Positions 26,724 to 34,283 of a stretch of 64,000 nt of DNA are shown here, one piece after another (positions within the stretch are counted from its first letter, which is position 1; each line of letters opens with the position of its first letter). The notes beneath the pieces were generated by a model. It was not told where the DNA came from and searched no databases. It worked only from the letters and a program-made list of their open reading frames with translations. Source of the DNA: Pararhizobium qamdonense (GTDB taxonomy: Bacteria; Pseudomonadota; Alphaproteobacteria; Rhizobiales; Rhizobiaceae); contig NZ_CP119566.1 of the NCBI RefSeq assembly GCF_029277445.1, positions 1,423,501 through 1,487,500 of the forward strand, read 5' to 3'. The translations under genes and the position numbers were made by a program.

Positions 26724-27502
26724 TGGCCGTGCAGAATACGATTTCGAAAGCGGAATTGCCGAACGTGCGCCGTCTGGAAGCCGTCGGCTTTCGCGCCTGG
26801 CCGGCGGCTTCGGTACAGTATGACGGCAGCTGGCTGATCCGTCTGACGGCGGGACATGATTCCAAGCGGCTGAATTCGGTCAATCCGCTCGATCCGTCCG
26901 ACAGCCGCGATATCGAGGTGCGGCTTCAAAAGGCCGCCAAGCGTTTTTCCGATTACGGCCGGCCGCTCACCGTCCGCCAGACGCCGCTGACCCCGCCGCC
27001 GCTGATTGCCTATATGGACGACCAGCAATGGCCCGCTTTCTCTGAGAGCATCGTCATGATGGCCGATATTCCGCCGAACGATACGACGGAATCGATCGAA
27101 CATCTGCCGTTGCGCGATGTCGGCCGTTTTGTTGACGCACGGCTGCAGATTTGCGGCGAGAGCAGCCTGGAGAAAGCGGGGCTTGCCGAAATCATCAACG
27201 CCATCAAGCCGGAATGCGGACTGTTTCTCTTCGAGGCGCAGGACGAGGGACCGATCGCTGTGTCGCTCGCCGTTCATGACAATGATCTCGCGGGCATCTT
27301 GCAGGTGGCGGTTGCCGAGAGCGTAAGACGTCAGGGCGTCGGTAGCGCTATCGTCAATGCGTCGCTGCGCTGGGCGCGTCTGCGGGGTGCCCGCACCGCC
27401 TGGCTTTCGGTCGAAGCCGACAATGAGGGCGCGATACAACTCTACCGCAAATTCGGCTTCAAGGATGTCTACCGGTATGCGTACCGGCGGCAAGGAGTTT
27501 GA
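26723..27502 (+). CDS. GNAT-family N-acetyltransferase
   Basis: 259 residues. The C-terminal GNAT domain has the acetyl-CoA loop VAESVRRQGVGSAIVNASL and the final beta region LSVEADNEGAIQLYRKFGFK. The N-terminal half (residues 1-130) resembles the two-domain acetyltransferases beginning VRRLEAVGFRAWPA, a type often linked to argJ-mutT in rhizobia. The substrate is unknown. ATG overlaps the argJ stop by one base, and mutT follows after two bases, so the three genes form an operon. Confidence 0.88.
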   Translation: MAVQNTISKAELPNVRRLEAVGFRAWPAASVQYDGSWLIRLTAGHDSKRLNSVNPLDPSDSRDIEVRLQKAAKRFSDYGRPLTVRQTPLTPPPLIAYMDDQQWPAFSESIVMMADIPPNDTTESIEHLPLRDVGRFVDARLQICGESSLEKAGLAEIINAIKPECGLFLFEAQDEGPIAVSLAVHDNDLAGILQVAVAESVRRQGVGSAIVNASLRWARLRGARTAWLSVEADNEGAIQLYRKFGFKDVYRYAYRRQGV

Positions 27503-27504
27503 CG

Positions 27505-27918
27505 ATGGAGAGTGCCGGCCGGAAAATTCTGCTCGTTGCTGCCTGCGCGCTGGTCGATAGCGATGGCCGGATCCTTCTGGCGCAGCGGCCCGAGGGCAAG
27601 TCCCTGGCGGGGCTGTGGGAGTTTCCGGGCGGCAAGGTCGAGCCCGGCGAGACGCCGGAGGAAACGCTGATCCGCGAACTGGATGAGGAGCTTGGCGTGC
27701 GCACCAAGGTCGCGTGTCTGGCGCCTTTGACCTTTGCCAGCCACACCTATGACGATTTTCATCTGTTGATGCCGCTCTATGTCTGCCGGCGTTATGAGGG
27801 CGTTGCGCATGGCCGGGAAGGGCAGGCGGTGAAATGGGTCCGTCCCAAGGCCCTGCGCGACTATCCAATGCCGCCGGCTGACGAGCCACTTATCCCCTAC
27901 TTAATGGATCTGCTCTGA
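27505..27918 (+). CDS. mutT: 8-oxo-dGTP diphosphatase MutT (Nudix)
   Basis: 137 residues. Sanitises oxidised nucleotides. The Nudix box spans residues 43-65, beginning GGKVEPGET and ending RELDEELGV, with all catalytic glutamates present. AGLWEFPGGK just before it is typical of MutT. ATG 27505 follows AAGGAG by nine bases; a TTG two codons earlier is unlikely. Last gene of argJ-GNAT-mutT, followed by a possible terminator at 27992-28041. Confidence 0.93.
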   Translation: MESAGRKILLVAACALVDSDGRILLAQRPEGKSLAGLWEFPGGKVEPGETPEETLIRELDEELGVRTKVACLAPLTFASHTYDDFHLLMPLYVCRRYEGVAHGREGQAVKWVRPKALRDYPMPPADEPLIPYLMDLL

Positions 27919-27991
27919 TCTAATCCCGGAAATTTCTATTTTATTAATCGAACATTTATCACCCTCCCGCACAATCAGCTTCGAGTAAGTG

Positions 27992-28041
27992 CCGGTGTCT
28001 ATTGGTTTGGGGATGATTCCCGTGGCCGATACCGGTTTTTT
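27992..28041 (+). terminator. Possible terminator after mutT
   Basis: CCGGTGTC (27992-27999) pairs with GATACCGG (28028-28035), including one G-U pair, around a smaller GGGA/TCCC hairpin, and is followed by TTTTTT. Confidence 0.45.
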
Positions 28042-28112
28042 ATAGGCGTCGACATGGTGAAGCGGTGGGTGAGCCGTCTTCAAGAAAACGCACATATTCG
28101 AAGAGGCAGACA

Positions 28113-28430
28113 ATGGTCGACGACGATTTTTGGAGAACGGTTCAGGACAAGGATCTGGTGACGACCCAGAGCCGCCGCACCGGTGCGCTTAATCTGTCGC
28201 TGCTGTTCGGGACCGCCGTCATCGCGCTGACCCTCATTTTGACGCCGATGCTGTCGAAATCGGACAATAAGGTGATGGCCAACGCGCCGATCGACTACGA
28301 TAATATCACAACCGGCTCGATCCCGAGCAGCCCGCCGGCCAAGCGCTACACGGTGCGCCGCAGCGTGCTACAGGAAATGCCGGGCGCAGTCTGCATTATC
28401 GACAGTGACGGAAGCAAAAGCGGCTGCTGA
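28113..28430 (+). CDS. Hypothetical membrane-anchored protein upstream of the Flp pilin
   Basis: 105 residues from ATG 28113 (MVDDDFWRTVQDKDLVT), with AGAGG upstream. One membrane helix (LSLLFGTAVIALTLILTPML) is followed by a periplasmic tail of about 60 residues that includes NITTGSIPSSPPAKRY and ends with two cysteines (AVCIIDSDG and SGC). No domain recognised. It lies 134 bases before the pilin gene and may belong with it, but this is inferred only from position. Confidence 0.7.
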   Translation: MVDDDFWRTVQDKDLVTTQSRRTGALNLSLLFGTAVIALTLILTPMLSKSDNKVMANAPIDYDNITTGSIPSSPPAKRYTVRRSVLQEMPGAVCIIDSDGSKSGC

Positions 28431-28564
28431 TGACGTGGAGCCGGGATGCCCGGCCTTCCCGCTTGTTCCTAGCCTAGTCAGGCTGACCATAATGATGGGG
28501 TGAATTTGGGTGCCTGTCGGGTGATCTCTCCCGCTGGCACATGCACAGGACAGGCTGGGAGTAG

Positions 28565-28738
28565 ATGAAGACTTTGATGCGGTTTATGAACGACAACTCC
28601 GGAGCCACTGCCGTCGAATACGGTCTTTTGGCTACTCTGATCTCCGCCGCCATGGTCGTCGGTCTCGGTGCGTTTTCGGACAACCTCTTGCTCGTGTTTC
28701 AGAAAATCACTACCACGCTCGCCGGCGCGCCGAAATAA
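28565..28738 (+). CDS. Flp/Fap-type pilin
   Basis: 57 residues. The prepilin motif SGATAVEYGLL places peptidase cleavage after Gly13, leaving Glu at +5 and Tyr at +6 of the mature pilin, exactly the Flp pattern. The hydrophobic helix ATLISAAMVVGLGAF follows. GGAG precedes the ATG at 28565 closely. It would be assembled by a Tad/Cpa secretion system, but no tad genes lie in this window, so the pilin is an orphan copy here. Confidence 0.9.
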   Translation: MKTLMRFMNDNSGATAVEYGLLATLISAAMVVGLGAFSDNLLLVFQKITTTLAGAPK

Positions 28739-28744
28739 GCGGCC

Positions 28745-29629
28745 CTATTCTTTCAGCGGCAGTTCCCGCGTGCTCAGCGCGTCGGATAGCCGTTGTTTCG
28801 CCGAGCCGGGTTTCAGCGGTTTCTGCTGGCTTTCGTGCGGCGCCCAGCCGGAAATGTAAATGATCGAGAAGGTCGCCCTGATGCGGCCATCCGGATCGGC
28901 GAAGCGTTCGGCATAGATTTCCGCCGCCCTCACGAAGAAGCTGCGGGTCAGGGGCTTGCGGCTGCGGGCCGAAAGCGGATTGGTCATTCCCATCGACCGC
29001 AGATCTTTCAAGAGCGAAAACAGCGATGCGTAACGCACCGTGTAGCTTTCGGTATCGGCGACCGGCAGGCTGAAGCCGGCGCGCTGCAAAAGCGCTCCGA
29101 TATCGCGGACATCGGCAAAGGGAATGACGCGCGGGCTGGCGCCGCCGGTCATTTCGCTTTCGGCCGCCAGGAGAACCTCGCGCAGCTCCTGCAAGGTGCC
29201 GGAGCCGGGAATGGCGGCGAGAAAGAGGCCGTCGGGTTTAAGCGCACGGCGCACCTGGATGAACACGCCGGGCGTATCGTTGGTCAGGTGCAGCGATAGC
29301 GGCGAGACGATGAGATTGACCGATTCCGGGGATAGCGGCACCGTTTCCAGCGATGCGGCGGAGACCGTTTCATCCGGGGCGGCAAAGGCCGGATCGGTTT
29401 CGATGCGTTCGATATCCGTCACTTTGCCGGTGTTTGCGATATAGCGGGCGGTAAGGCCGGTATAGCCGTGCAGTTCGACTGCCTTGTCGAAATGGCGCTC
29501 CACGACATCAAGGCGTTCCGACAGTTCCTGGGCGGCGATCTCCAGCAGGAATTGCGCCTTGGGGTCGCCGTTGCGAAAGGCGCGCTTGCGGCGGGCTTCG
29601 ATGAGCGTCTGGTCGAAAACGATATCCAT
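28745..29629 (-). CDS. SAM-dependent methyltransferase (BioC/NDUFAF5-like)
   Basis: 294 residues from ATG 29629 (MDIVFDQTLIEARRKRA). The class I methyltransferase fold is visible in VERHFDKAVELHGYTG, then SLETVPLSPESVNLIVSPLSLHL in parts, and ALKPDGLFLAAIPGSGTL. The sequence resembles the mitochondrial complex I assembly factor NDUFAF5 and BioC relatives. The methyl acceptor is unknown. An in-frame TTG at 29653 is a weaker start. Divergent from comF with 68 bases between, convergent with the pilin gene. Confidence 0.85.
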   Translation of the reverse strand: MDIVFDQTLIEARRKRAFRNGDPKAQFLLEIAAQELSERLDVVERHFDKAVELHGYTGLTARYIANTGKVTDIERIETDPAFAAPDETVSAASLETVPLSPESVNLIVSPLSLHLTNDTPGVFIQVRRALKPDGLFLAAIPGSGTLQELREVLLAAESEMTGGASPRVIPFADVRDIGALLQRAGFSLPVADTESYTVRYASLFSLLKDLRSMGMTNPLSARSRKPLTRSFFVRAAEIYAERFADPDGRIRATFSIIYISGWAPHESQQKPLKPGSAKQRLSDALSTRELPLKE

Positions 29630-29697
29630 GGCTTTGCTGTCCTGATCACTCAAAAATCTGATCGCAATGAAACCCGGCCCGCCGTAAAGTCAACCTC

Positions 29698-30486
29698 ATG
29701 GCGGATGATGGGGCAGAAAATCCGGGATGGCGGCTGGCCAAGGGGCTGCGGGGAGGCATGCGCGGTCTGGTGGCGGCGGCGGTCGATGCCGTCTATCCGC
29801 CTGTTTGCGCCGGTTGCGGCCGTTTGACCGGGCAGCATCGCGGCGTCTGTCCCGCCTGCTGGGCGACGTTGCGGCTGATCGAGCGGCCCTATTGCGAGGT
29901 TCTGGGCCTGCCGTTTTCCCATGATCTGGGCGCGGGCATCCTGTCGGCCGATGCGATCGCCAATCCGCCGGTGTTCGAGCGGCTGCGCTCGGCTGCCATC
30001 CACGACGGCATTGCCAAGGCGCTCGTCCATGGTTTGAAATATCGCGACCGCACCGATCTCGCCGTGATGATGGCGCAATGGATGATCCGGGCGAGCGACG
30101 GCACCGTTGCGGCTTGCGATGCGATCGTCCCGGTGCCGCTGCATGCGTTCCGGCTGTTTGGCCGCAAGTTCAACCAGTCGGCCGAGCTTGCCCGGGCCAT
30201 CGCCCGCAGTTCCGGCAAGCCATATCTCGCGACGGTGCTGATCCGCCACCGGCGCACCGCGCAACAGGTTGGGCTGGGCGCCAGCCAGCGTGCGGAGAAC
30301 GTGCGGGGCGCTTTCTCGGTGACCGAGGACGGCCGGGCGGCGCTGTTTGGCAAACGGATCGTACTCGTTGATGACGTCTATACGACGGGGGCCACCGTTT
30401 CGGCGGCGACCCGGGCGCTGAAGAGGGCGGGGGCAGGCGATGTGACGGTTTTGACCTTTGCAAGAGCCATGTCCGGTCTTATATGA
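29698..30486 (+). CDS. comF: ComF-family phosphoribosyltransferase-like protein
   Basis: 262 residues. An N-terminal double zinc ribbon (VCAGCGRLTGQHRGVCPACW) is followed by a phosphoribosyltransferase-type domain with the PRPP loop IVLVDDVYTTGATV near the end. In naturally competent bacteria ComF acts in DNA uptake. In rhizobia the role is not known. GRKFNQSAELARAIA and RRTAQQVGLGASQRAENV are family motifs. ATG 29698. The start of grxC follows after 47 bases. Confidence 0.9.
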   Translation: MADDGAENPGWRLAKGLRGGMRGLVAAAVDAVYPPVCAGCGRLTGQHRGVCPACWATLRLIERPYCEVLGLPFSHDLGAGILSADAIANPPVFERLRSAAIHDGIAKALVHGLKYRDRTDLAVMMAQWMIRASDGTVAACDAIVPVPLHAFRLFGRKFNQSAELARAIARSSGKPYLATVLIRHRRTAQQVGLGASQRAENVRGAFSVTEDGRAALFGKRIVLVDDVYTTGATVSAATRALKRAGAGDVTVLTFARAMSGLI

Positions 30487-30533
30487 CACGGTATGTGTAC
30501 TGGCGCAGGGCCGGTGAAGGAGCAGATCAACTC

Positions 30534-30791
30534 ATGGCTTCGGTTGTCATTTATACCCGTCAATTCTGCGGCTATTGTTCCGCAGCCAAGAAACTTCTGG
30601 AAACCAAGGGCGTGCAGTTCGAGGAGCATGACGCAACCTATGCTCCGGAAATTCGCCAGAAAATGATCGAGCGGTCGAATGGCGGCACGACTTTCCCGCA
30701 GATCTTCATCAACAATGCCCATATTGGCGGCTGCGACGACCTGCATGCGCTGGAACGCGCCGGCAAGCTCGATGCGATGCTTGCGGCGTAA
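30534..30791 (+). CDS. grxC: Glutaredoxin 3
   Basis: 85 residues. Glutathione-dependent disulfide reductase. The active site is CGYC (Cys12, Cys15) rather than the textbook CPYC. GGTTFPQIFINNAHIGGCDD carries the cis-proline and the glutathione-binding GG-C-D residues. AAGGAG lies about 11 bases upstream of ATG 30534. Downstream of comF and 12 bases before the nitrilase-family gene, in one likely operon. Confidence 0.95.
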   Translation: MASVVIYTRQFCGYCSAAKKLLETKGVQFEEHDATYAPEIRQKMIERSNGGTTFPQIFINNAHIGGCDDLHALERAGKLDAMLAA

Positions 30792-30803
30792 GGAGACGCT
30801 TCC

Positions 30804-31661
30804 ATGACGTTCAAGGCCGCAGCGATCCAGATGTGTTCCGGTGTCGATCCGGCCGAAAATGCCGGGACGATGGCAAAGCTCGTGCGCGAGGCTACCGCCA
30901 AGGGTGCCACATACGTGCAGACGCCGGAAATGACCGGCGCGCTGCAGCGCGACCGTGCAGCAATGAAGGCTGCGCTTCGTGACGAGGGCAGCGATCTGAT
31001 CGTGGCCGCAGCATCGAAACTTGCCGGCGAACTGCGCATCTATCTGCATGTCGGCTCAACGGCGATCGGCCTTGCCGATGGCAAGATGGCCAATCGCGGC
31101 TTCCTGTTCGGGCCCGATGGCAAAAAGATTACCCATTACGACAAGATCCACATGTTCGACGTCGATCTCGACAATGGCGAAAGCTGGCGCGAAAGTGCCG
31201 CCTATACGCCGGGGGCGACCGCAAAGCTGGTGAGCCTGCCGTTCGGCAAGCTCGGCTGCGCCATTTGCTACGACGTGCGCTTCCCCGAGCTGTTCCGGGC
31301 GCAGGCAGCAGCGGGTGCTCAGATCATGTCGGTGCCGGCAGCCTTTACCCGCCAGACCGGCGAGGCGCATTGGGAGATCCTGCTGCGCGCGAGAGCGATC
31401 GAGAACGGCATGTTCGTCATCGCCGCCGCCCAGGCCGGGGTGCATGAGGATGGCCGCGAGACTTTCGGGCATTCGATGATCATCGATCCGTGGGGACGCG
31501 TTCTGACTTCGGCTAGCGGTACCGGCGCGGGCATCGTGATCGCCGATATCGACATCGCCCAGGTTGCGGCGGCGCGCGGCAAGATTCCCAACCTCAAGAA
31601 CGGCCGGCCGTTCCAGCTCGAGGAGGTGCCGCTCAGCGCCTCCGGGGACGTGGCCGCTTGA
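30804..31661 (+). CDS. Carbon-nitrogen hydrolase (Nit1/deaminated-glutathione-amidase-like)
   Basis: 285 residues. The Glu-Lys-Cys triad of the nitrilase superfamily is present: Glu in TPEMTGAL, Lys in THYDKIHMFDV and Cys in GCAICYDVRFPELFR. These motifs fit the Nit1 branch, which hydrolyses deaminated glutathione, a repair function that makes sense beside glutaredoxin. The assignment to this substrate is inferred from sequence flavour and neighbourhood. ATG 30804 follows AAGGAG. Its stop overlaps the TTG start of the DUF1178 gene (TTGA). Confidence 0.88.
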   Translation: MTFKAAAIQMCSGVDPAENAGTMAKLVREATAKGATYVQTPEMTGALQRDRAAMKAALRDEGSDLIVAAASKLAGELRIYLHVGSTAIGLADGKMANRGFLFGPDGKKITHYDKIHMFDVDLDNGESWRESAAYTPGATAKLVSLPFGKLGCAICYDVRFPELFRAQAAAGAQIMSVPAAFTRQTGEAHWEILLRARAIENGMFVIAAAQAGVHEDGRETFGHSMIIDPWGRVLTSASGTGAGIVIADIDIAQVAAARGKIPNLKNGRPFQLEEVPLSASGDVAA

Positions 31662-32086
31662 TCAAATACACGCTTGCCTGCGACAACGGCCATTCGTTCG
31701 AGGGATGGTTCTCCTCCGGCGCCGATTTCGACCGGCAGGCGGAGCTTGGCCTGGTGTCCTGTCCCGTCTGCGGCTCTGCCACGGTCGGCAAGGAGCTGAT
31801 GGCGCCTTCGGTTTCGACGGCCCGCAAGAAGGACGAGACCAAGGTGCTGATGATGGATCAGGCCCGCAAGGAAGCGGTGGCCAAGATCCGCGAACTGGTC
31901 ACGTCCATCCGCGACAATGCCGAGGATGTCGGGACAAAGTTTCCCGAGGAAGCCCGCAAGATCCATTATGGCGAGGCCGAGCAGCGCGGGCTGATCGGGC
32001 AGGCGACGATCGACGAAGCCAAGGCGCTTCTGGAGGAAGGCATCGAGATTGCCGCCCTGCCGGTGCTGCCGGACGACGTGAACTGA
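31658..32086 (+). CDS. DUF1178 family protein
   Basis: 142 residues. N-terminal zinc-ribbon-like part MIKYTLACDNGHSFEGWF with Cys/His and a second pair in VSCPVCGSATV, then a charged helical region ending LLEEGIEIAALPVLPDD. This is the DUF1178 pattern of alphaproteobacteria, function unknown. The TTG start at 31658 overlaps the nitrilase stop; its stop is one base before the DUF3291 gene start. Confidence 0.9.
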   Translation: MIKYTLACDNGHSFEGWFSSGADFDRQAELGLVSCPVCGSATVGKELMAPSVSTARKKDETKVLMMDQARKEAVAKIRELVTSIRDNAEDVGTKFPEEARKIHYGEAEQRGLIGQATIDEAKALLEEGIEIAALPVLPDDVN

Positions 32087-32087
32087 C

Positions 32088-32672
32088 ATGACGGCGGGCG
32101 GACCTCGTCTGGCCATCTACAATTTCGGCCTGCATACCGGGCCAGAAGGCGACCCTCGCGTCGAGGGTTTCGTGTTGCGCGAGCCAGCCAATTTCGAGGC
32201 AGCCGCGCGGGCATCCGGTTTCATCGGCCGCTCCGGCTATCGCGGCGTTCCGGGACCGCGCAGCTGGGGCCAGCAGGTTTTTCCGCGTTTCATCGAAGGT
32301 AGCGGTTTTGACAGCGCGCCGTCCTCCTTGTCGCTCTGGACCGATATCGAATCGCTGATGGCATTTTCCTATCATGGCGTTCACGCCGACGCGTTGAAGC
32401 ACGGGCGCAACTGGAACATCAAACCGAGCTGGCCGCCGCTTGTGCTCTGGTGGGTGGACGGCCACCGCGTGCCCGACTGGCAGGACGGCGCCGGGCGGCT
32501 GGAATATCTCCACGATCACGGCGCGTCCGGCAGAGCCTTCACCTTCAAACAACCCTTCACCGCCGGGGGTGAAGCCTATGCGATCGACCGGGACAAAGTC
32601 CGGCGGATTGCGCAGGAGAATGCCAAGGGGCAGGCCGATCTGCTTGCGCATGTGCTGACGTTGAAAGTCTAG
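32088..32672 (+). CDS. DUF3291 family protein
   Basis: 194 residues. The tryptophan-rich stretch SLWTDIESLMAFSYHGVHAD, then WPPLVLWWVDGHRVPDWQDG and GRAFTFKQPF, are DUF3291 features; the fold is thought to be ferredoxin/antibiotic-monooxygenase-like. Last gene of the comF-grxC-Nit-DUF1178 string. Its final bases (32661-32677) recur imperfectly at 33515-33531, beyond the toxin-antitoxin scar, suggesting an insertion at the end of this gene. Confidence 0.85.
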   Translation: MTAGGPRLAIYNFGLHTGPEGDPRVEGFVLREPANFEAAARASGFIGRSGYRGVPGPRSWGQQVFPRFIEGSGFDSAPSSLSLWTDIESLMAFSYHGVHADALKHGRNWNIKPSWPPLVLWWVDGHRVPDWQDGAGRLEYLHDHGASGRAFTFKQPFTAGGEAYAIDRDKVRRIAQENAKGQADLLAHVLTLKV

Positions 32673-32677
32673 CACGG
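32661..32677 (+). repeat. Left copy of an imperfect 17-bp direct repeat
   Basis: TTGAAAGTCTAGCACGG spans the DUF3291 stop codon. It matches 33515-33531 at 15 of 17 positions, and the similarity continues more loosely for about 20 bases in both copies. Confidence 0.55.
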
Positions 32678-32728
32678 GGTTAAGGGGGGCAGGGATTATG
32701 CTGCCGGCTTGGTTGGCAATTGCGGCAA

Positions 32729-32751
32729 TTGGTAGTAATATTTCGTACCAA
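32729..32751. promoter_or_regulatory. Candidate operator of the ParD-type antitoxin gene
   Basis: TTGGTA and TACCAA form a 6-bp inverted repeat separated by 11 AT-rich bases, centred about 30 bases upstream of the GTG start. TA antitoxins normally repress their own promoter from such sites. Two GGCAATTG copies lie just to its left. Confidence 0.4.
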
Positions 32752-32770
32752 ACTCGTTTGGAGGTGTCTC

Positions 32771-33052
32771 GTGACCAATGTAGAGAAGATCAGTGTTGCG
32801 CTGACAACGCAGCAGGCAGCGATGCTGCGCGATGCTGTAGGCACCGGTGCTTATGCCACAACCAGCGAAATTGTCCGCGAAGCTGTGCGTGACTGGTCCG
32901 CCAAATGGGAGGCGCGGCAAGCCGATACACGCAGGTTGACCGAGCTTTGGAATGGAGGCAAGGCAAGCGGCAAACCCGTCGCCATCGACCTTGACCAGCT
33001 GCGGGAAGAACTACGCCAGGAACTTCGCGCCGCGCAGAAACATGCCGGCTGA
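32771..33052 (+). CDS. ParD-type (CopG/CC2985 family) antitoxin
   Basis: 93 residues from GTG 32771, six bases after GGAGG. The N-terminal ribbon-helix-helix [20 protein letters not shown] and [13 protein letters not shown] are typical of ParD. The C-terminal charged helix would bind ParE. The 3' end overlaps the ATG of a truncated ParE at 33042 by 11 bases, the usual coupling. Because its toxin is broken, this antitoxin is an orphan; it might still neutralise related ParE toxins elsewhere. Confidence 0.85.
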   Translation: MTNVEKISVALTTQQAAMLRDAVGTGAYATTSEIVREAVRDWSAKWEARQADTRRLTELWNGGKASGKPVAIDLDQLREELRQELRAAQKHAG

Positions 33053-33146
33053 TTTAGTCTGGTCGCCTTTGGCGTTGGCAGATATCCGCCGAATATACAT
33101 CGAAATCGGCAGGGAGCAGCCACGCGCTGCCGAGCGCTCTTTTTGA
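33042..33146 (+). pseudogene. Truncated ParE toxin (5' third only)
   Basis: The frame [20 protein letters not shown] continues to EIGREQPRAAERSF and stops at 33144-33146 after 34 residues. ParE toxins are normally about 95-100 residues. The N-terminal motif (first strand and the LADIRRIY...AAER helices) is well preserved, but the catalytic/toxic C-terminal sheet is absent. The loss occurs where a second, oppositely oriented toxin remnant begins. Confidence 0.75.
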
Positions 33147-33161
33147 ATAGCGTAGTTTCAC
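33132..33161 (-). pseudogene. Remnant start of a second RelE/ParE-type toxin
   Basis: A GTG at 33161-33159 overlaps the stop of the downstream-strand antitoxin as GTGA and encodes VKLRYSKRAL. This resembles the first residues of many ParE/RelE toxins (MKLR-x-x-KRAL). After ten codons the frame continues only as antisense of the ParE fragment. The junction falls in an 8-bp palindrome, GAGCGCTC (33132-33139). The assignment rests on ten residues plus gene order. Confidence 0.5.
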
Positions 33162-33385
33162 AGGCGATATTTGGACAATATGGTTTGCACATCGGCTTCG
33201 GTGGCAAACTCTCCCCGCGCCATTTCGGCTTGGGCCTCAATCAGATCAGCCTCCTCTTCCGGCGACAGTTCGATGATCCTCTCATCATCACCGGCATAGC
33301 TGAGCATAATGCGGGCGATATCGTCCTGCATTTCCGTAGGGAGATTCCGTGCGGCTGATACCGCCTGTTCCAGAAGCTTTGTCAT
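33158..33385 (-). CDS. Orphan antitoxin-like protein of a second TA locus
   Basis: 75 residues from ATG 33385. The start MTKLLEQAVSAARNLPTEMQ and DDIARIML, followed by a Glu-rich segment ELSPEEEADLIEAQ and FATEADVQTILSKY, is the pattern of small antitoxins that precede ParE/RelE toxins. Its stop overlaps the GTG of the toxin remnant. The frame extends to 33529 but without a better start. With the toxin gone, the gene is probably relict or a solitary regulator. Confidence 0.7.
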   Translation of the reverse strand: MTKLLEQAVSAARNLPTEMQDDIARIMLSYAGDDERIIELSPEEEADLIEAQAEMARGEFATEADVQTILSKYRL

Positions 33386-33683
33386 TCGCAGAGTGTGCCC
33401 CGGATCAATCGAAAAAAAAACCGAAATCGTCGCGCCTGACCGTGCTGACGGTCTTATAATGCTGTCAAAGAACTGAACGGCCGAGGCGAGAATGTGGTCC
33501 TTCTGGTCCGATCTTTGACAGCCTAGCACGGCGGTACAAGGCGGGGATGATGGTGTCTTTGCTTTTTGCCACAGGCCCGGTATCTGAGGTCTTGGCTGAT
33601 CCTTGGCAAAAGTGCTGCACTCTTTTAATTCAACGGCTTGATATCCATCTGTGGGCCGTGTTCAGACTGGAGTTTTAAGACCG
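33386..33683. other. Intergenic stretch beside the TA scar
   Basis: No gene seen in 298 bases. It holds an A9 run (33412-33420), an inverted repeat CTGTCAAAGA/TCTTTGACAG (33462-33471 and 33512-33521), the right copy of the 17-bp direct repeat (33515-33531), and presumably the promoter of the second antitoxin gene. Confidence 0.5.
33515..33531 (+). repeat. Right copy of the imperfect 17-bp direct repeat
   Basis: TTGACAGCCTAGCACGG repeats the end of the DUF3291 gene (32661-32677) with two differences. It brackets the TA scar. Confidence 0.55.
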
Positions 33684-34250
33684 ATGGATTTTTCCGATCT
33701 TCGCTTTTCCACGCAACGCCTGGACATCCGGCGGTTCGTGCCCGCCGATTTTGCGGCATTTCAAGCCTATCACCGCCTGCCGGAGGTCTATCGCTATCTG
33801 TATGCCGAGCCGCTCGATGACGCCGAAGCTGCCGAAAAGTTCGAGAGAGCATGTGTGCCCCGGCTTCGCAAGAAGGGCGATGCCGCCGTGTTTGCGGTCG
33901 AGCGCCGCGAGGACGCAGCCGTCATCGGCGAATTGGTGCTGAAGCTTGAAAGCGCGATCGCGCGGCAGGTAGAGGTCGGCTATATCTTTAATCCGGCCTT
34001 TGCGGGCAAGGGTTATGCGACGGAAGCGATGCGGGCCATTCTGGATTTTGCGTTTTCAACGCTCAATTTCCACCGTGCCTTTGCAAGGCTCGATGCCGCC
34101 AATGCCGGGTCGGTCGGGGTGGTCGAGCGGCTGGGGATGCGGCGTGAGGCGCATCTGGTTGAGAACGACCAGTTCAAGGGCGTCTGGGGCGACGAGTTCA
34201 TCTATGCGCTGCTGCGGGACGAATGGATGTCGCGCAAGAACAGCGTTTGA
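33684..34250 (+). CDS. GNAT-family (RimJ/RimL-like) acetyltransferase
   Basis: 188 residues from ATG 33684. The opening STQRLDIRRFVPADFAAFQA is typical of RimJ/RimL-type acetyltransferases. The acetyl-CoA loop is NPAFAGKGYATEAMRAILDF and the C-terminal ANAGSVGVVERLGMRREAH follows the pattern. Members acetylate protein N-termini, aminoglycosides or other amines. The substrate here is unknown. GGAG lies 11 bases upstream. Convergent with ubiG. Confidence 0.88.
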   Translation: MDFSDLRFSTQRLDIRRFVPADFAAFQAYHRLPEVYRYLYAEPLDDAEAAEKFERACVPRLRKKGDAAVFAVERREDAAVIGELVLKLESAIARQVEVGYIFNPAFAGKGYATEAMRAILDFAFSTLNFHRAFARLDAANAGSVGVVERLGMRREAHLVENDQFKGVWGDEFIYALLRDEWMSRKNSV

Positions 34251-34283
34251 CCCGGCGGCGCGGCGGTCCAGGGAAGCCTTTCT

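Noticed and set aside
28474..28683. 69-codon minus frame over the pilin
   Set aside because: Antisense of the Flp pilin, which has an exact prepilin processing motif.
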